Shown: positions 35,619 to 43,596 of the stretch, piece by piece
How positions within the stretch are numbered: position 1 is the stretch's first letter
Layout of the letters: each line of letters begins with the position of its first letter
NCBI RefSeq assembly: GCF_000420085.1
Contig: NZ_ATUG01000001.1
Location: 2,255,223-2,319,222 of the forward strand
From: Desulfospira joergensenii DSM 10085
GTDB taxonomy: Bacteria; Desulfobacterota; Desulfobacteria; Desulfobacterales; Desulfobacteraceae
Length of the DNA: 64,000 nt
Reading direction: 5' to 3'
Made by a program: the position numbers and the translations under genes
The notes under the pieces: generated by a model
What the model was told of the DNA's origin: nothing
Seen by the model: only the letters and a program-made list of their open reading frames with translations
Databases searched by the model: none

Positions 35619-36896
35619 TCACCCCACCTGCTCGATAAAGGCCTGGATCCGGGTTTTGATCTGGCCCACATCCTCCATGCCGTAGTCGGTCTCAATCCTC
35701 AGGCAGGGCATTCCCTTTTCCTCCAATGCCTTTTCCACGGGGACGGCCTCCATGAGATAGGGCTGGCAGAACTGGAGACCGTAGTGGATCACCCCGTCCG
35801 CCTTATACTCTTCCGCCATTTCCATGACATGGTCCAGCCGGTCCGGGTTGGGGGTGAAGATGGCGCAGTCCACCTTGAAATACCGGTCGGTTATGGCATC
35901 CATGAGCTCATCCAGGGTGGATCCGGAATCGTTCGTAAGATTTCTGACTCCCCGCTCTCCCACACAGGACTCTTCACCCACGATAACGGCCCCGGAGGTT
36001 TCCACGATCCAGGGCAGTTTCCAATTGGGCACGGCCATGGGACAGCCGGAAAGCAGGAGCCGGGGCGTCTTTTCAGAAGCAATCCCCTTTTTTTCTTCCA
36101 CGCGCTGTTCCAGCTCATCACAGATCTTGTTCAGGGACTCGGTGAACCGGGCCGGGTTGTCATAAAAAGAGACCTGGTTGGCCAGAAGGGCGTCCAGGCC
36201 GGAGACGGGAGCCGGATCGGCTTTTCTGAGCCCGGCCAGGCGGTGGAGGGCCCGTCTTTTTGCATTGACGGTTTCAATGGCCTGTTTCAGGGATTCCACG
36301 GTAATGGCCTTTCCGGTCATGGCCTCCACAGCCTGGCGGAAACGGTCGTATTCAGACCGAAGCAATGCCCGGCCGTTTTCCGACTTGACCTGGGGAAGGT
36401 CCATCACGTAAAGGTTGTCCACCAGTTTTCCTAAAGATTCATAGGCTTTTTTCTTACCGTCACAGGTATTTTCCCCCACGATCATGTCTGCGCTTTCCAG
36501 GTAGGGACAGACCTTTCCCAGCTTGAATCCAAAGGAGGATTTGATCAGGGCGCAGGTGTTCCGGGGCAAATATTTCTCCACCTCTTCCATGGCGAAATCC
36601 GCACCCGAGCAGAGCCCCACCAGGGTGGCGCCGGCGGCCAGGGCGATCTCTTCCGGGACAAACACGCAATAGGAGCCGATGATCTTCCTGCCTTGGGCTT
36701 TTTCGTCCACCAGTTCCTTGATGCGCAGGCCGTGGACCTCGCTCATCACGAAATCAAAATAGCCCATTCCTTCGGGCCGTTCCTTCTGGGCCAGGTAGAT
36801 ATCCCTGTACCCGGATCCCAGAACATTTAAAAGGGCATCATGGGCGCTCAGATCCAGGCCAAGATCCTGCCACATGGAAGTATAGTCTTCACTCAT
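35619..36896 (-). CDS. YjiM/double-cubane-cluster-type reductase, first paralogue
   Basis: About 425 residues from the ATG at 36896, which has AAAAGGAG seven bases upstream. It is the first gene of the operon and a paralogue of the next one. The five N-terminal cysteines (77, 96, 115, 130, 145) have exactly the same spacing as in its partner. They lie in SYCVFVPEE, GLCSG, NTCALIKSS, VCPYLES and TCDGKKK. Later Cys are 285 (SGCP), 311 (EESCVGE), 344 and 377. An N-terminal extension of about 36 residues is absent from the partner. The two may form a heterodimer or two separate homodimers fed by the same activator. Confidence 0.88.
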   Translation of the reverse strand: MSEDYTSMWQDLGLDLSAHDALLNVLGSGYRDIYLAQKERPEGMGYFDFVMSEVHGLRIKELVDEKAQGRKIIGSYCVFVPEEIALAAGATLVGLCSGADFAMEEVEKYLPRNTCALIKSSFGFKLGKVCPYLESADMIVGENTCDGKKKAYESLGKLVDNLYVMDLPQVKSENGRALLRSEYDRFRQAVEAMTGKAITVESLKQAIETVNAKRRALHRLAGLRKADPAPVSGLDALLANQVSFYDNPARFTESLNKICDELEQRVEEKKGIASEKTPRLLLSGCPMAVPNWKLPWIVETSGAVIVGEESCVGERGVRNLTNDSGSTLDELMDAITDRYFKVDCAIFTPNPDRLDHVMEMAEEYKADGVIHYGLQFCQPYLMEAVPVEKALEEKGMPCLRIETDYGMEDVGQIKTRIQAFIEQVG

Positions 36897-36940
36897 AGGT
36901 TTTCTCCTTTTCACCGGTTTAAAATCAGTTCAAGCGATAA

Positions 36941-36970
36941 ATTGTAGTCAGCATCCAGGAAGCTTGGCAA
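36941..36970 (-). promoter_or_regulatory. Possible promoter of the reductase-transporter operon
   Basis: Minus strand TTGCCA (36970-36965), 18-base spacer, TACAAT (36946-36941), about 45 bases before the first start codon. No clear FNR-type box (TTGAT-N4-ATCAA) was found in 36915-37143. Confidence 0.45.
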
Positions 36971-37078
36971 ATTTTTAATATCTATAGGAACCGTATAAAC
37001 AAATTGAGAAAACTGATGTTAGTGATATTTTGAATCCCCGGGAAAAAGCCTGCCAAATCAATTTTTTTATATTTAAAA

Positions 37079-37106
37079 TTGCTTTTTGCCCCTGATTTAG
37101 TATTAC
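37079..37106 (+). promoter_or_regulatory. Possible promoter of the FNR-like regulator
   Basis: TTGCTT (37079-37084), 16-base spacer, TATTAC (37101-37106), 38 bases before the start codon. Confidence 0.35.
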
Positions 37107-37143
37107 TCGAAGAAAACATGATGATCATAAGGAACGGCTGACC

Positions 37144-37845
37144 ATGAAATGCGACTGCGGCAATTTTTACAGCCCCAATACCCCGACCACGGACAAATGC
37201 TTTAAAGACTTCTGGATTTTTAAGGATTTCCGCCCGGATCAGCTGATCCGGCTCAAAGACATCGGGATCAGAAGAATCATCAACAAGGGAAGCCCGGTTT
37301 TCCGGCAGGGGGATCCCATCAATGAGGTATTTCTCATCAAAAGCGGAAGAATCAAACTCAACAAAGTCCATGAAGACGGATCCGAAGTTACCCTGGATTT
37401 CAGAAAAGCCGGGGACATGATCGGGGAAGATCTTTTTTCCGGCAAACAGATCTATCCCTTAAGCGCATGGGCCATCGAAAACACCGTGACCTGCGGTTTT
37501 AACATTAATTCCTTTGACGAGCTGATATTGGATCATCCGGAGATCGGATTAAAGGTGATCCGGTCCATGAGCCATAGGATATCCTCCATCACCGACCGCC
37601 TGGAAAGCATGTCGGAAAACAACCTTGAAAACCGCCTCTACAACGTGCTTTCCAGTATCGCAGAAGAGCATGGAACCCGGGTCGCAGACGGGATAGAACT
37701 CAAGATTCCCCTGACCCATGAAGACCTGGGATTCCTGGTCGGAGCCCACAGGGTCAGCATAACAAAGGCCATGAAAGCCCTTGCCGGCTGCGGGAAGATC
37801 CTGAAAACCGGGAAAAAAATAACCATGACCTCATCTTTTTTCTAA
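37144..37845 (+). CDS. Crp/FNR-family transcription regulator with N-terminal cysteines
   Basis: 233 residues: an N-terminal Cys segment, a cyclic-nucleotide-binding-type beta barrel (about 35-140) and an HTH_Crp domain whose recognition region is LTHEDLGFLVGAHRVSITKAM. Cysteines at 3, 5 and 19 (CDC then CF) together with Cys117 resemble the three-plus-one ligand set that holds an oxygen-labile [4Fe-4S] cluster in FNR, though the spacing differs from E. coli FNR. It diverges from the oxygen-sensitive reductase operon at 28818-36896, making that operon a plausible target. AAGGAA precedes the ATG. Confidence 0.82.
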   Translation: MKCDCGNFYSPNTPTTDKCFKDFWIFKDFRPDQLIRLKDIGIRRIINKGSPVFRQGDPINEVFLIKSGRIKLNKVHEDGSEVTLDFRKAGDMIGEDLFSGKQIYPLSAWAIENTVTCGFNINSFDELILDHPEIGLKVIRSMSHRISSITDRLESMSENNLENRLYNVLSSIAEEHGTRVADGIELKIPLTHEDLGFLVGAHRVSITKAMKALAGCGKILKTGKKITMTSSFF

Positions 37846-37926
37846 AATGTAGTCCAGGCTACAGAAATTCCTTTTTTTATTCCCTATTAACAGGCATGGC
37901 ATAAACATCATCTTAAGGAGGTAAAA

Positions 37927-38208
37927 ATGTCAGTCAGTTTTCCAACAATAGGCAATAAGGTTGTGGCAAGGATCCTTGAAACAAAGAGAGATTGCACCAT
38001 CGGCATGAAGCCGGGGGATGAATTTGAACTGAGCACCCATAAATGCGGCGATTTCTGCGGGCTCTTTTACAGCAACATCGCCGGCTGGGTAAAGACCCTC
38101 CAGTTCGGGGGAACCTTTCCCATGGGAGAAGATCCCGATGTCATGGTCTGGGACTGTCCCAATCCCAACAACCGCGTCAAAGTGGAGTTAAAGCGGATAA
38201 AGGGATAA
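37927..38208 (+). CDS. TIGR04076-family small protein
   Basis: 93 residues with a near-perfect AAGGAGGT before the ATG. The pattern (KVVARILETKRDCTIGMKPGDEF, a Cys-rich middle CGDFCG, then LQFGGTFPMGEDPDVMVWDCPNPNN) matches the small TIGR04076 family found mainly in anaerobes. Function is unknown; the conserved cysteines suggest metal or cluster binding. It follows the FNR-like gene by 81 bases on the same strand and may be co-expressed. Confidence 0.75.
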   Translation: MSVSFPTIGNKVVARILETKRDCTIGMKPGDEFELSTHKCGDFCGLFYSNIAGWVKTLQFGGTFPMGEDPDVMVWDCPNPNNRVKVELKRIKG

Positions 38209-38227
38209 AACCCGCATATAATTTCCC

Positions 38228-38261
38228 CCCGGCATGGACCTAAGATCAGATCCATGCCGGG
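38228..38261. terminator. Hairpin between convergent genes
   Basis: CCCGGCATGGA (38228-38238) and TCCATGCCGGG (38251-38261) make a perfect 11-bp stem with a 12-base loop, 19 bases after the TIGR04076 stop. There is no long T-run, but placement between convergent genes suggests a transcription end. Confidence 0.55.
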
Positions 38262-38345
38262 CCATCTTTCCCGGGCTGAGGTTCGATGGAATGATAACCG
38301 ACGCCATCGCAGTCAAGTCGACGTGCCGTCCTTTACCTTTCCCCT

Positions 38346-38879
38346 TTAATTCTTTCCTGAAAGTATCCTTAGGAACTCTTTTTCCGTGACAATCTCCTCG
38401 TTGGACTCCACCCGGTCCAAAAAGACCTTCCCGTTCAGGTGGTCTGATTCATGCTGAAAGATCCGGGCGAGAAAATCGGTGAACCTGGTTTCCCTCTCTT
38501 CCCCGTTGACGGTGCTGAATCTGACGGTGACGGAGGTGTACCTTGGAACCATGGCCCTTATCCCCGGGATGCTCAGGCAGCCTTCCCATCCTTTTTCCTT
38601 TTCCTTTGATGTCTCAAGGATCTCCGGGTTGATCAGGGCTGCGGGCTCCATCTCCGGGGCATGGGGATACCTTGGATTGGGCCTGGACGCCATGATGAAA
38701 ATCCGGCTGGATTCATAGACCTGGGGTGCGGCGATTCCCACCCCGTTGACATCTGCAACCGTGACCATCATATCCTCTATCAGGGACTGGATGGCCGCTT
38801 CTTTGACATCTTCCACCCGGGCCGCTGTTTTTCTCAAAACAGGATGGCCCAGCTGGGCGATCTGGAGAAGTTTTGCCAT
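38346..38879 (-). CDS. def: Peptide deformylase
   Basis: 177 residues with all three motifs: GVGIAAPQV (GxGxAAxQ, near residue 46), EGCLSIPG (metal-ligand Cys) and HESDHLNG (HExxH, two metal-ligand His and catalytic Glu). It removes the N-formyl group from nascent proteins using Fe2+ or a related metal. It follows livF by 27 bases on the same strand and so may be read from the liv operon, an unusual place for this housekeeping gene, which often neighbours fmt. A second def elsewhere in the genome is possible. Confidence 0.93.
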   Translation of the reverse strand: MAKLLQIAQLGHPVLRKTAARVEDVKEAAIQSLIEDMMVTVADVNGVGIAAPQVYESSRIFIMASRPNPRYPHAPEMEPAALINPEILETSKEKEKGWEGCLSIPGIRAMVPRYTSVTVRFSTVNGEERETRFTDFLARIFQHESDHLNGKVFLDRVESNEEIVTEKEFLRILSGKN

Positions 38880-38906
38880 TGTTCATATCTCCTTATTTTT
38901 CCCGGG

Positions 38907-39614
38907 TTACCCGCCTAGGTAGAGGCGCCGGACCTCGTCGTTTTCCAGAAGCTCCCTGCCTGTGCCGGTGAGGCGGTTTTTTCCAAGCTCCAGTACATAT
39001 CCCCTGTGGCTGACGGAAAGGCCTTTTCTGGCATTCTGCTCCACCAGGAGGACCGAGGACCCGTTTTTGGCGATATCTGAAATCTGATCAAAGATCATAT
39101 CCACCACAAGGGGAGCCAGGCCCAGGGAAGGCTCGTCCAGAAGCACAAGGTCGGGCTTTACGATAATGGAACGGCTCAGGGCAAGGAGTTGTCTTTCTCC
39201 GCCGGACAGGTCCCGGGCGAAAAAATTCTTTTTCTTATCCAGGACAGGATATCTTTCCAGGACCTGCCGGATCCCGGAGTTGAGGGCCTGTTTCTCCTTG
39301 AGCAGGGTGCCGGACATTTCAAGGTTTTCGATGATGGTCAGGTTGGGAAAGATATTCATGCCCTGGGGGATAAAGACCAGCCCCCTTTTTCCCCTCCGGG
39401 CAATGGACATCCGGGTAATGTCCTCGTCTTTGAATGTGATCTTTCCCCGGGAGGGGATCAGCTGCCCGGCCACGGTGCGCAGGACCGTGGATTTCCCGGC
39501 GCCGTTGGGGCCGATGATACAGACCAGCTCCCCTTTTTCCAGGTTCAGGAAGATATCCGAGAGTACCGGGGCGTTTCCATACCCGGCGGTGAGATTTTCA
39601 ATGGACAGCAGCAT
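38907..39614 (-). CDS. livF: Branched-chain amino acid-type ABC transporter ATPase LivF
   Basis: 235 residues. Walker A GPNGAGKST near 36-44, Q-loop FIPQGMNIFPNLT, signature LSGGERQLLAL, Walker B LVLLDEPSLGLAP, and C-terminal VEQNA switch segment, all as in LivF. It pairs with LivG to drive the LivHM channel. Its start overlaps the livG stop by one base. Confidence 0.92.
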   Translation of the reverse strand: MLLSIENLTAGYGNAPVLSDIFLNLEKGELVCIIGPNGAGKSTVLRTVAGQLIPSRGKITFKDEDITRMSIARRGKRGLVFIPQGMNIFPNLTIIENLEMSGTLLKEKQALNSGIRQVLERYPVLDKKKNFFARDLSGGERQLLALSRSIIVKPDLVLLDEPSLGLAPLVVDMIFDQISDIAKNGSSVLLVEQNARKGLSVSHRGYVLELGKNRLTGTGRELLENDEVRRLYLGG

Positions 39615-40369
39615 CAGGCCTCCCTCCCCAGATAGGCTTCAATCACTTTTTTGTTCTTCTGTACCTCATGGGGCGGGCCCGAAAAGATCAGGTTTCCCGA
39701 GTCCATGACAAAAACCTCGTCACACAGCTCAGACACCAGAGGCATGTTATGCTCGATAAGGAAAATTTTTATCCCCTGATCCTTTAGGGTCTCAAGGATC
39801 CTGACCAGGCGCCGGATCAGGCTGGGATTGATCCCCGCCGTGGGCTCGTCCAGGATGATCAGCCTGGGCTCGGCCATGAGCACCCTTCCGATCTCCAGGA
39901 GTTTCTGCTGGCCGTAGCTTAAATCCCCGGCAGGACTATTTGTTAATCTTGTCAGTTCAAGGGTCTCCAGAACGGAGACGGCCTTTTCCATGTTCTTTCT
40001 TTCCTGGGCCGCCACTTTGGAGGGTCTGAAAAACAGGGGAATAAGATCTTCCCCCATCTGATTGGGGGCAGCGGCAATCAAATTGTCCAGGACAGAAAGA
40101 AAGGGCAGAACCCTTGTCTGCTGAAAGGTCCGAACGATCCCCTTCCGGCTGATCACATGGGGGGCAAGCCCGCTGATCTTTTCATCCTGGAAATGGATGC
40201 TTCCCCGGTCCAGGGGGTAAAAGCCAGTGATCATGTGGAACAGGGTGGTTTTGCCGCTGCCGTTGGGCCCGATCAGGCCGGAGATTCCCTTTTGAGCCAG
40301 GCAAAAGGAGACATCGTCCACGGCCACAAGGGCGCCGAACCGCTTGGAGATCCTGTCCAGTCTAAGCAT
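39614..40369 (-). CDS. livG: Branched-chain amino acid-type ABC transporter ATPase LivG
   Basis: 251 residues. Walker A GPNGSGKTT, the LivG-type Q-loop GIVRTFQQTRVLPFLSVLDNL, signature LSYGQQKLLEI, Walker B LIILDEPTAGINP, and VIEAYLG at the C-terminus. The start lies eight bases inside livM. Confidence 0.92.
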   Translation of the reverse strand: MLRLDRISKRFGALVAVDDVSFCLAQKGISGLIGPNGSGKTTLFHMITGFYPLDRGSIHFQDEKISGLAPHVISRKGIVRTFQQTRVLPFLSVLDNLIAAAPNQMGEDLIPLFFRPSKVAAQERKNMEKAVSVLETLELTRLTNSPAGDLSYGQQKLLEIGRVLMAEPRLIILDEPTAGINPSLIRRLVRILETLKDQGIKIFLIEHNMPLVSELCDEVFVMDSGNLIFSGPPHEVQKNKKVIEAYLGREA

Positions 40370-41246
40370 TCGACCCCCTTCCTGCCTCTGAAATGATCCC
40401 CTGGGGGCGTTTGAGCATCATCAGGATGAGGATGAGGCCGTAGACCATTCCCTGGAAAGGGGCCACAAATCTCACATATCCCGGAGGTACCGGGATAAAC
40501 CGGATGATCTCGCCGAAAAAGATGACGGCAAAGGCCCCGGCAACAGGACCCGTCCGGGTGCCCCTGCCCCCCAGAACCACGCAGAGAAGAACCAGGATGG
40601 TTTCCTGGAGGGTAAAATCCGAAGGACTGATATAGGTGATATAATGGGCCCACAAGCCGCCGGCAAGTCCGGCAAAAAAGGAGCCGACCATAACAGCTTT
40701 GGTCTTGAGCCGGAAGGTGTTCTTGCCCAGGGCCTGGGCCACGAATTCATCCTCCCGGATCACCTTTAGGGCCCGTCCATAGGGAGAATTTGCAATCCTG
40801 TAAAGCAGCCCAAAGGTAAAAAGGGCAATCAAAAGGGCAAAGACCAGGAAAAGGGGAAGACTTTCCACCCCGGACCCGGTAAAAGCCGGTCTCGGAATGC
40901 CCGGCAGTCCCATGGGCCCTCCGGTAAGATCCCGCTCGTTTAAAAAAAAGAGATGGGCCATCTCGGCAAAGACAAAGGTGGCAATGCCGAAATAATCCCC
41001 GGACAGACGGAGGGCCGGCAGGGAAAAAAGGCTGCCCCCGATGCCGGCAATGACCGCTGCCATGAGCATGGCCAGAGGGATCCATACGCCTTGGAGGCTC
41101 AGCAGGGCGGATGCATAGGCCCCGATGCCGAAAAAGGCAATGTGCCCGAAATTATAGAGTCCTGCATATCCCAGCTCCAGGTTCAGGGAGAGGGCAAATA
41201 TGGAATAGATCAGGCAGATAATGAGGATGTGAAGGAGATAGTCCAT
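40362..41246 (-). CDS. livM: Branched-chain amino acid-type ABC transporter permease LivM
   Basis: 294 residues with about eight membrane helices. LNLELGYAGLYNFGHIAFFGIGAYASALL is the characteristic N-terminal segment and YGRALKVIREDEFVAQALGKNTFRLK the coupling loop. It overlaps livG by eight bases and follows livH by two. Confidence 0.92.
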   Translation of the reverse strand: MDYLLHILIICLIYSIFALSLNLELGYAGLYNFGHIAFFGIGAYASALLSLQGVWIPLAMLMAAVIAGIGGSLFSLPALRLSGDYFGIATFVFAEMAHLFFLNERDLTGGPMGLPGIPRPAFTGSGVESLPLFLVFALLIALFTFGLLYRIANSPYGRALKVIREDEFVAQALGKNTFRLKTKAVMVGSFFAGLAGGLWAHYITYISPSDFTLQETILVLLCVVLGGRGTRTGPVAGAFAVIFFGEIIRFIPVPPGYVRFVAPFQGMVYGLILILMMLKRPQGIISEAGRGSNA

Positions 41247-41248
41247 GG

Positions 41249-42124
41249 TCAGCGCACCCCCCCTGCAATTGAGAATATCCCTTTGGGTTTGAAAAGAAGG
41301 AGAAGGATGATCACGCCGAATGAAATGAAATCCTTATAATCGGGCGAGATAAAGGCCACGCCCATGTTTTCGGCAATCCCGATGAAAAGACCGCCCAAAA
41401 GGGCTCCCCATATATTGCCGGCCCCGCCCAGGAGCACTGCGGCAAAGGCCTTGACCAGGCTGGTCATTCCCATCATGGGTTCCAGGTTGGTGTCCAGGGC
41501 CAGGAGAATGCCGCCGGTCCCTGCAAACACGGCCGCAAGAATCCATATGGCGGCCGTCACCTTTTTCATGCTGATTCCCATGATGGCGGACAGCTCCATA
41601 TTGTCTGACACGGCCCGCAGGGACTTGCCCAGCAGGGTGCGGGTCAGCAGAAAGTATAAAACACCAAAAAAGACCAGGGCCGATACCATCATGAGAATCT
41701 GGATCTTTGTGATATAGACCCCCCAGAAAACCAATCCCTGGGACAGGGGCAGATCAAAGGTTCTTAAGTCGGATCCCCAGCAAAGACGGATACCGTTCCT
41801 TAAGAGATAAGACAGCCCGATGGAGGCGATGAGAATGGCAATGGGATTGGAGTTGCGCAGGGGTCGGTACACGAAAAAATCCTGGGCAAGCCCCATTCCC
41901 ACGGTAATGACAAGGGCCGGGATCACGGCAAAACCCAGGGGAAGAGAAAAGGGGGGCGAGAAGAACATCAGGCTCAGGTAGGCCCCCCAGGTGATCAGTT
42001 CCCCATGGGAAAAATTGATAAACTTAAACACCCCGTAAACCATGGCAAGCCCCACGGCAAACATGGCGTAAATGGATCCTGCAATGATCCCGTTTGTCAG
42101 CAGTTGAAAATAGTAGACCGTCAT
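41249..42124 (-). CDS. livH: Branched-chain amino acid-type ABC transporter permease LivH
   Basis: 291 residues. Family signatures are GSIYAMFAVGLAMVYGVFKFINFSHGE near the start, TLLGKSLRAVSDNMELSAIMGIS as the coupling loop, and AFAAVLLGGAGNIWGALLGG toward the end. It forms the channel with LivM. It starts five bases after the binding-protein gene. Confidence 0.92.
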   Translation of the reverse strand: MTVYYFQLLTNGIIAGSIYAMFAVGLAMVYGVFKFINFSHGELITWGAYLSLMFFSPPFSLPLGFAVIPALVITVGMGLAQDFFVYRPLRNSNPIAILIASIGLSYLLRNGIRLCWGSDLRTFDLPLSQGLVFWGVYITKIQILMMVSALVFFGVLYFLLTRTLLGKSLRAVSDNMELSAIMGISMKKVTAAIWILAAVFAGTGGILLALDTNLEPMMGMTSLVKAFAAVLLGGAGNIWGALLGGLFIGIAENMGVAFISPDYKDFISFGVIILLLLFKPKGIFSIAGGVR

Positions 42125-42129
42125 GAAAT

Positions 42130-43230
42130 TTACTTATAATCCGTGATGGCTCCGTTTTTGACCGTCCACCGGCCGTAGGAGGCGCCCACATCCCCGTTTT
42201 CATCAAAGGTCTTGTCGCCGGTGGCTCCCATATACCCCTTGCCTGCTTTCATCAGGGCTTCCCGGATATCATCGGGGCTGTCCGAGGCGGCCTCCCCCAG
42301 GGCCAGGGCTGTCAGCTTGACCATGTCATAGTTGTATTCGCCGAATACGGGAATTTTCTTGCCCGGATATTTCTTGTCCCAGGCGGCTTTAAAGGCCTTG
42401 TACTGGGGCGTATCCTGGGAAAAAGTGGGATAGGTCCCGATGACGCCTTCAGCAGATTTTCCGGCAAGCTGGACCAGTTTGGGGGATTTGGAGGCCGAGC
42501 CCATGAGCCATTGCACCTTGAGACCGGTCTCATAGGCCTGTTTTAGTATGGTGGCGCCCTCTTTGATATAGGTCAGGTTGACCACGGCCTTGGGATTGTG
42601 GCGTCTCATCTTCAGGATCTCGCTCCTGTAATCGGCTTTTCCCTCGCCATGGGGTAGTTCTTCAAGGATTTTACCGCCGGATTCCTCAAACTTTTCCTTA
42701 AAAACCTCAGCCAGGCCCACGCCCCAGTCATTGTTGACATAGGTCAGCACAACCTCCTTATATCCCAGGGACTGGGTCAGCTCTGCCACGCCGATCCCCT
42801 GGAGAAGGTCTGAAGGAAAAACCCGGAACACATAGGACCCGCACTTGGTAATGGCGGCTGCCGCACTTTCCGCACCCACGAGAACCGTTTTGTTGTTCTG
42901 GGCAATGGGGCATACGGCAAGGAAATTGGAGCTGGCTGCCGGGCCGAAGATCAGGGGGAGTTTATCAATGGTGATCAGTTTTCTAATGGCGGAAACCGAC
43001 CCCTTGGACGTGGAGTTGTTGTCCTCAAACAGGATCTTCAGGGTATTTCCCTTGATGCCGCCGGCCGCGTTGATCTCATCCGCGGCCAGGAGCATGGCCT
43101 GCTGAAATCCTTCCCCGTAAACAGCCAGTTTTCCGGTCAGCGGGGTAACCGCCCCCACGGAAATCTCTCCTGCCACGGCAGTTCCCAGCAGAAACAGGAT
43201 GCCGATACTGCCAAAGATAAATTTTTTCAT
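42130..43230 (-). CDS. Liv-type ABC transporter substrate-binding protein
   Basis: 366 residues with a Sec signal (FIFGSIGILFLLGTAVA) and the LivJ/LivK-type start GAVTPLTGKLAVYGEGFQQ, followed by ADEINAAGG and VIFGPAASSNFLAVCPIA. It is the first gene of the operon (binding protein, livH, livM, livG, livF, def). Such receptors bind branched-chain amino acids, amides, urea, aromatic acids or other carboxylates; specificity is not evident. Confidence 0.9.
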   Translation of the reverse strand: MKKFIFGSIGILFLLGTAVAGEISVGAVTPLTGKLAVYGEGFQQAMLLAADEINAAGGIKGNTLKILFEDNNSTSKGSVSAIRKLITIDKLPLIFGPAASSNFLAVCPIAQNNKTVLVGAESAAAAITKCGSYVFRVFPSDLLQGIGVAELTQSLGYKEVVLTYVNNDWGVGLAEVFKEKFEESGGKILEELPHGEGKADYRSEILKMRRHNPKAVVNLTYIKEGATILKQAYETGLKVQWLMGSASKSPKLVQLAGKSAEGVIGTYPTFSQDTPQYKAFKAAWDKKYPGKKIPVFGEYNYDMVKLTALALGEAASDSPDDIREALMKAGKGYMGATGDKTFDENGDVGASYGRWTVKNGAITDYK

Positions 43231-43253
43231 GATTTTCTCCTTTTTAATATAAA

Positions 43254-43333
43254 GATCCGGAATCTTCCCGGCAGGGTTTCCATGATATGGATCTCTTCTA
43301 TCATTTCATACCTTGCCCTGCAGTGCCCGGATC
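43254..43333 (-). other. Structured leader upstream of the liv operon
   Basis: Nested inverted repeats: GATCCGG (43254-43260) with CCGGATC (43327-43333), and GCAGGG (43271-43276) with CCCTGC (43316-43321), plus an inner ATGATA/TATCAT pair. The outer stem ends about 20 bases before the ribosome site of the binding-protein gene. It matches no riboswitch class I know. Confidence 0.4.
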
Positions 43334-43501
43334 AAGAGTACAGAGACATGGAGCAGAAGAAAATTCTCTCCTGCTCTTTTGTCCCGTTCAATTGTTGAGA
43401 TTGTTTATACAGAACTGAAGCATTATTCTCAAGACCATGTTTTTTGACTGGCCAAGCAGGGACAACTGCCTGAAAAAAATTCGATTTTTTAAAACAAATC
43501 C

Positions 43502-43530
43502 TTGACATTCCATTTTTACCCCAGTATTCA
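43502..43530 (+). promoter_or_regulatory. Promoter of the IclR-family regulator gene
   Basis: TTGACA (43502-43507), 17-base spacer, TATTCA (43525-43530), about 66 bases before the start codon. Confidence 0.6.
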
Positions 43531-43558
43531 ATTCCTTAATGCGGTACAAATCTTTTCA

Positions 43559-43581
43559 AAAATTCCGCATATCGGAATTTT
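43559..43581. promoter_or_regulatory. Palindromic operator, probably for the IclR regulator
   Basis: AAAATTCCG (43559-43567), a 5-base CATAT centre, then CGGAATTTT (43573-43581): a perfect 9-bp inverted repeat. It lies just downstream of the promoter and 15 bases before the start codon, a position suited to autorepression. IclR proteins typically bind such AT-rich dyads. Confidence 0.6.
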
Positions 43582-43596
43582 ATCAGGAATATTCAA

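Larger units (their letters stand above)
43231..43596. other. Divergent intergenic region between liv operon and iclR-type gene
   Basis: It contains the leftward structured leader, the rightward promoter and the palindrome listed separately. A further imperfect hairpin lies near 43338-43371 (GGAGCAG/CTGCTC). Confidence 0.5.

Noticed and set aside
36915-37143. Classical FNR box between the reductase operon and the FNR-like gene
   Set aside because: No TTGAT-N4-ATCAA-like dyad was found; only weak promoter-like hexamers are present.
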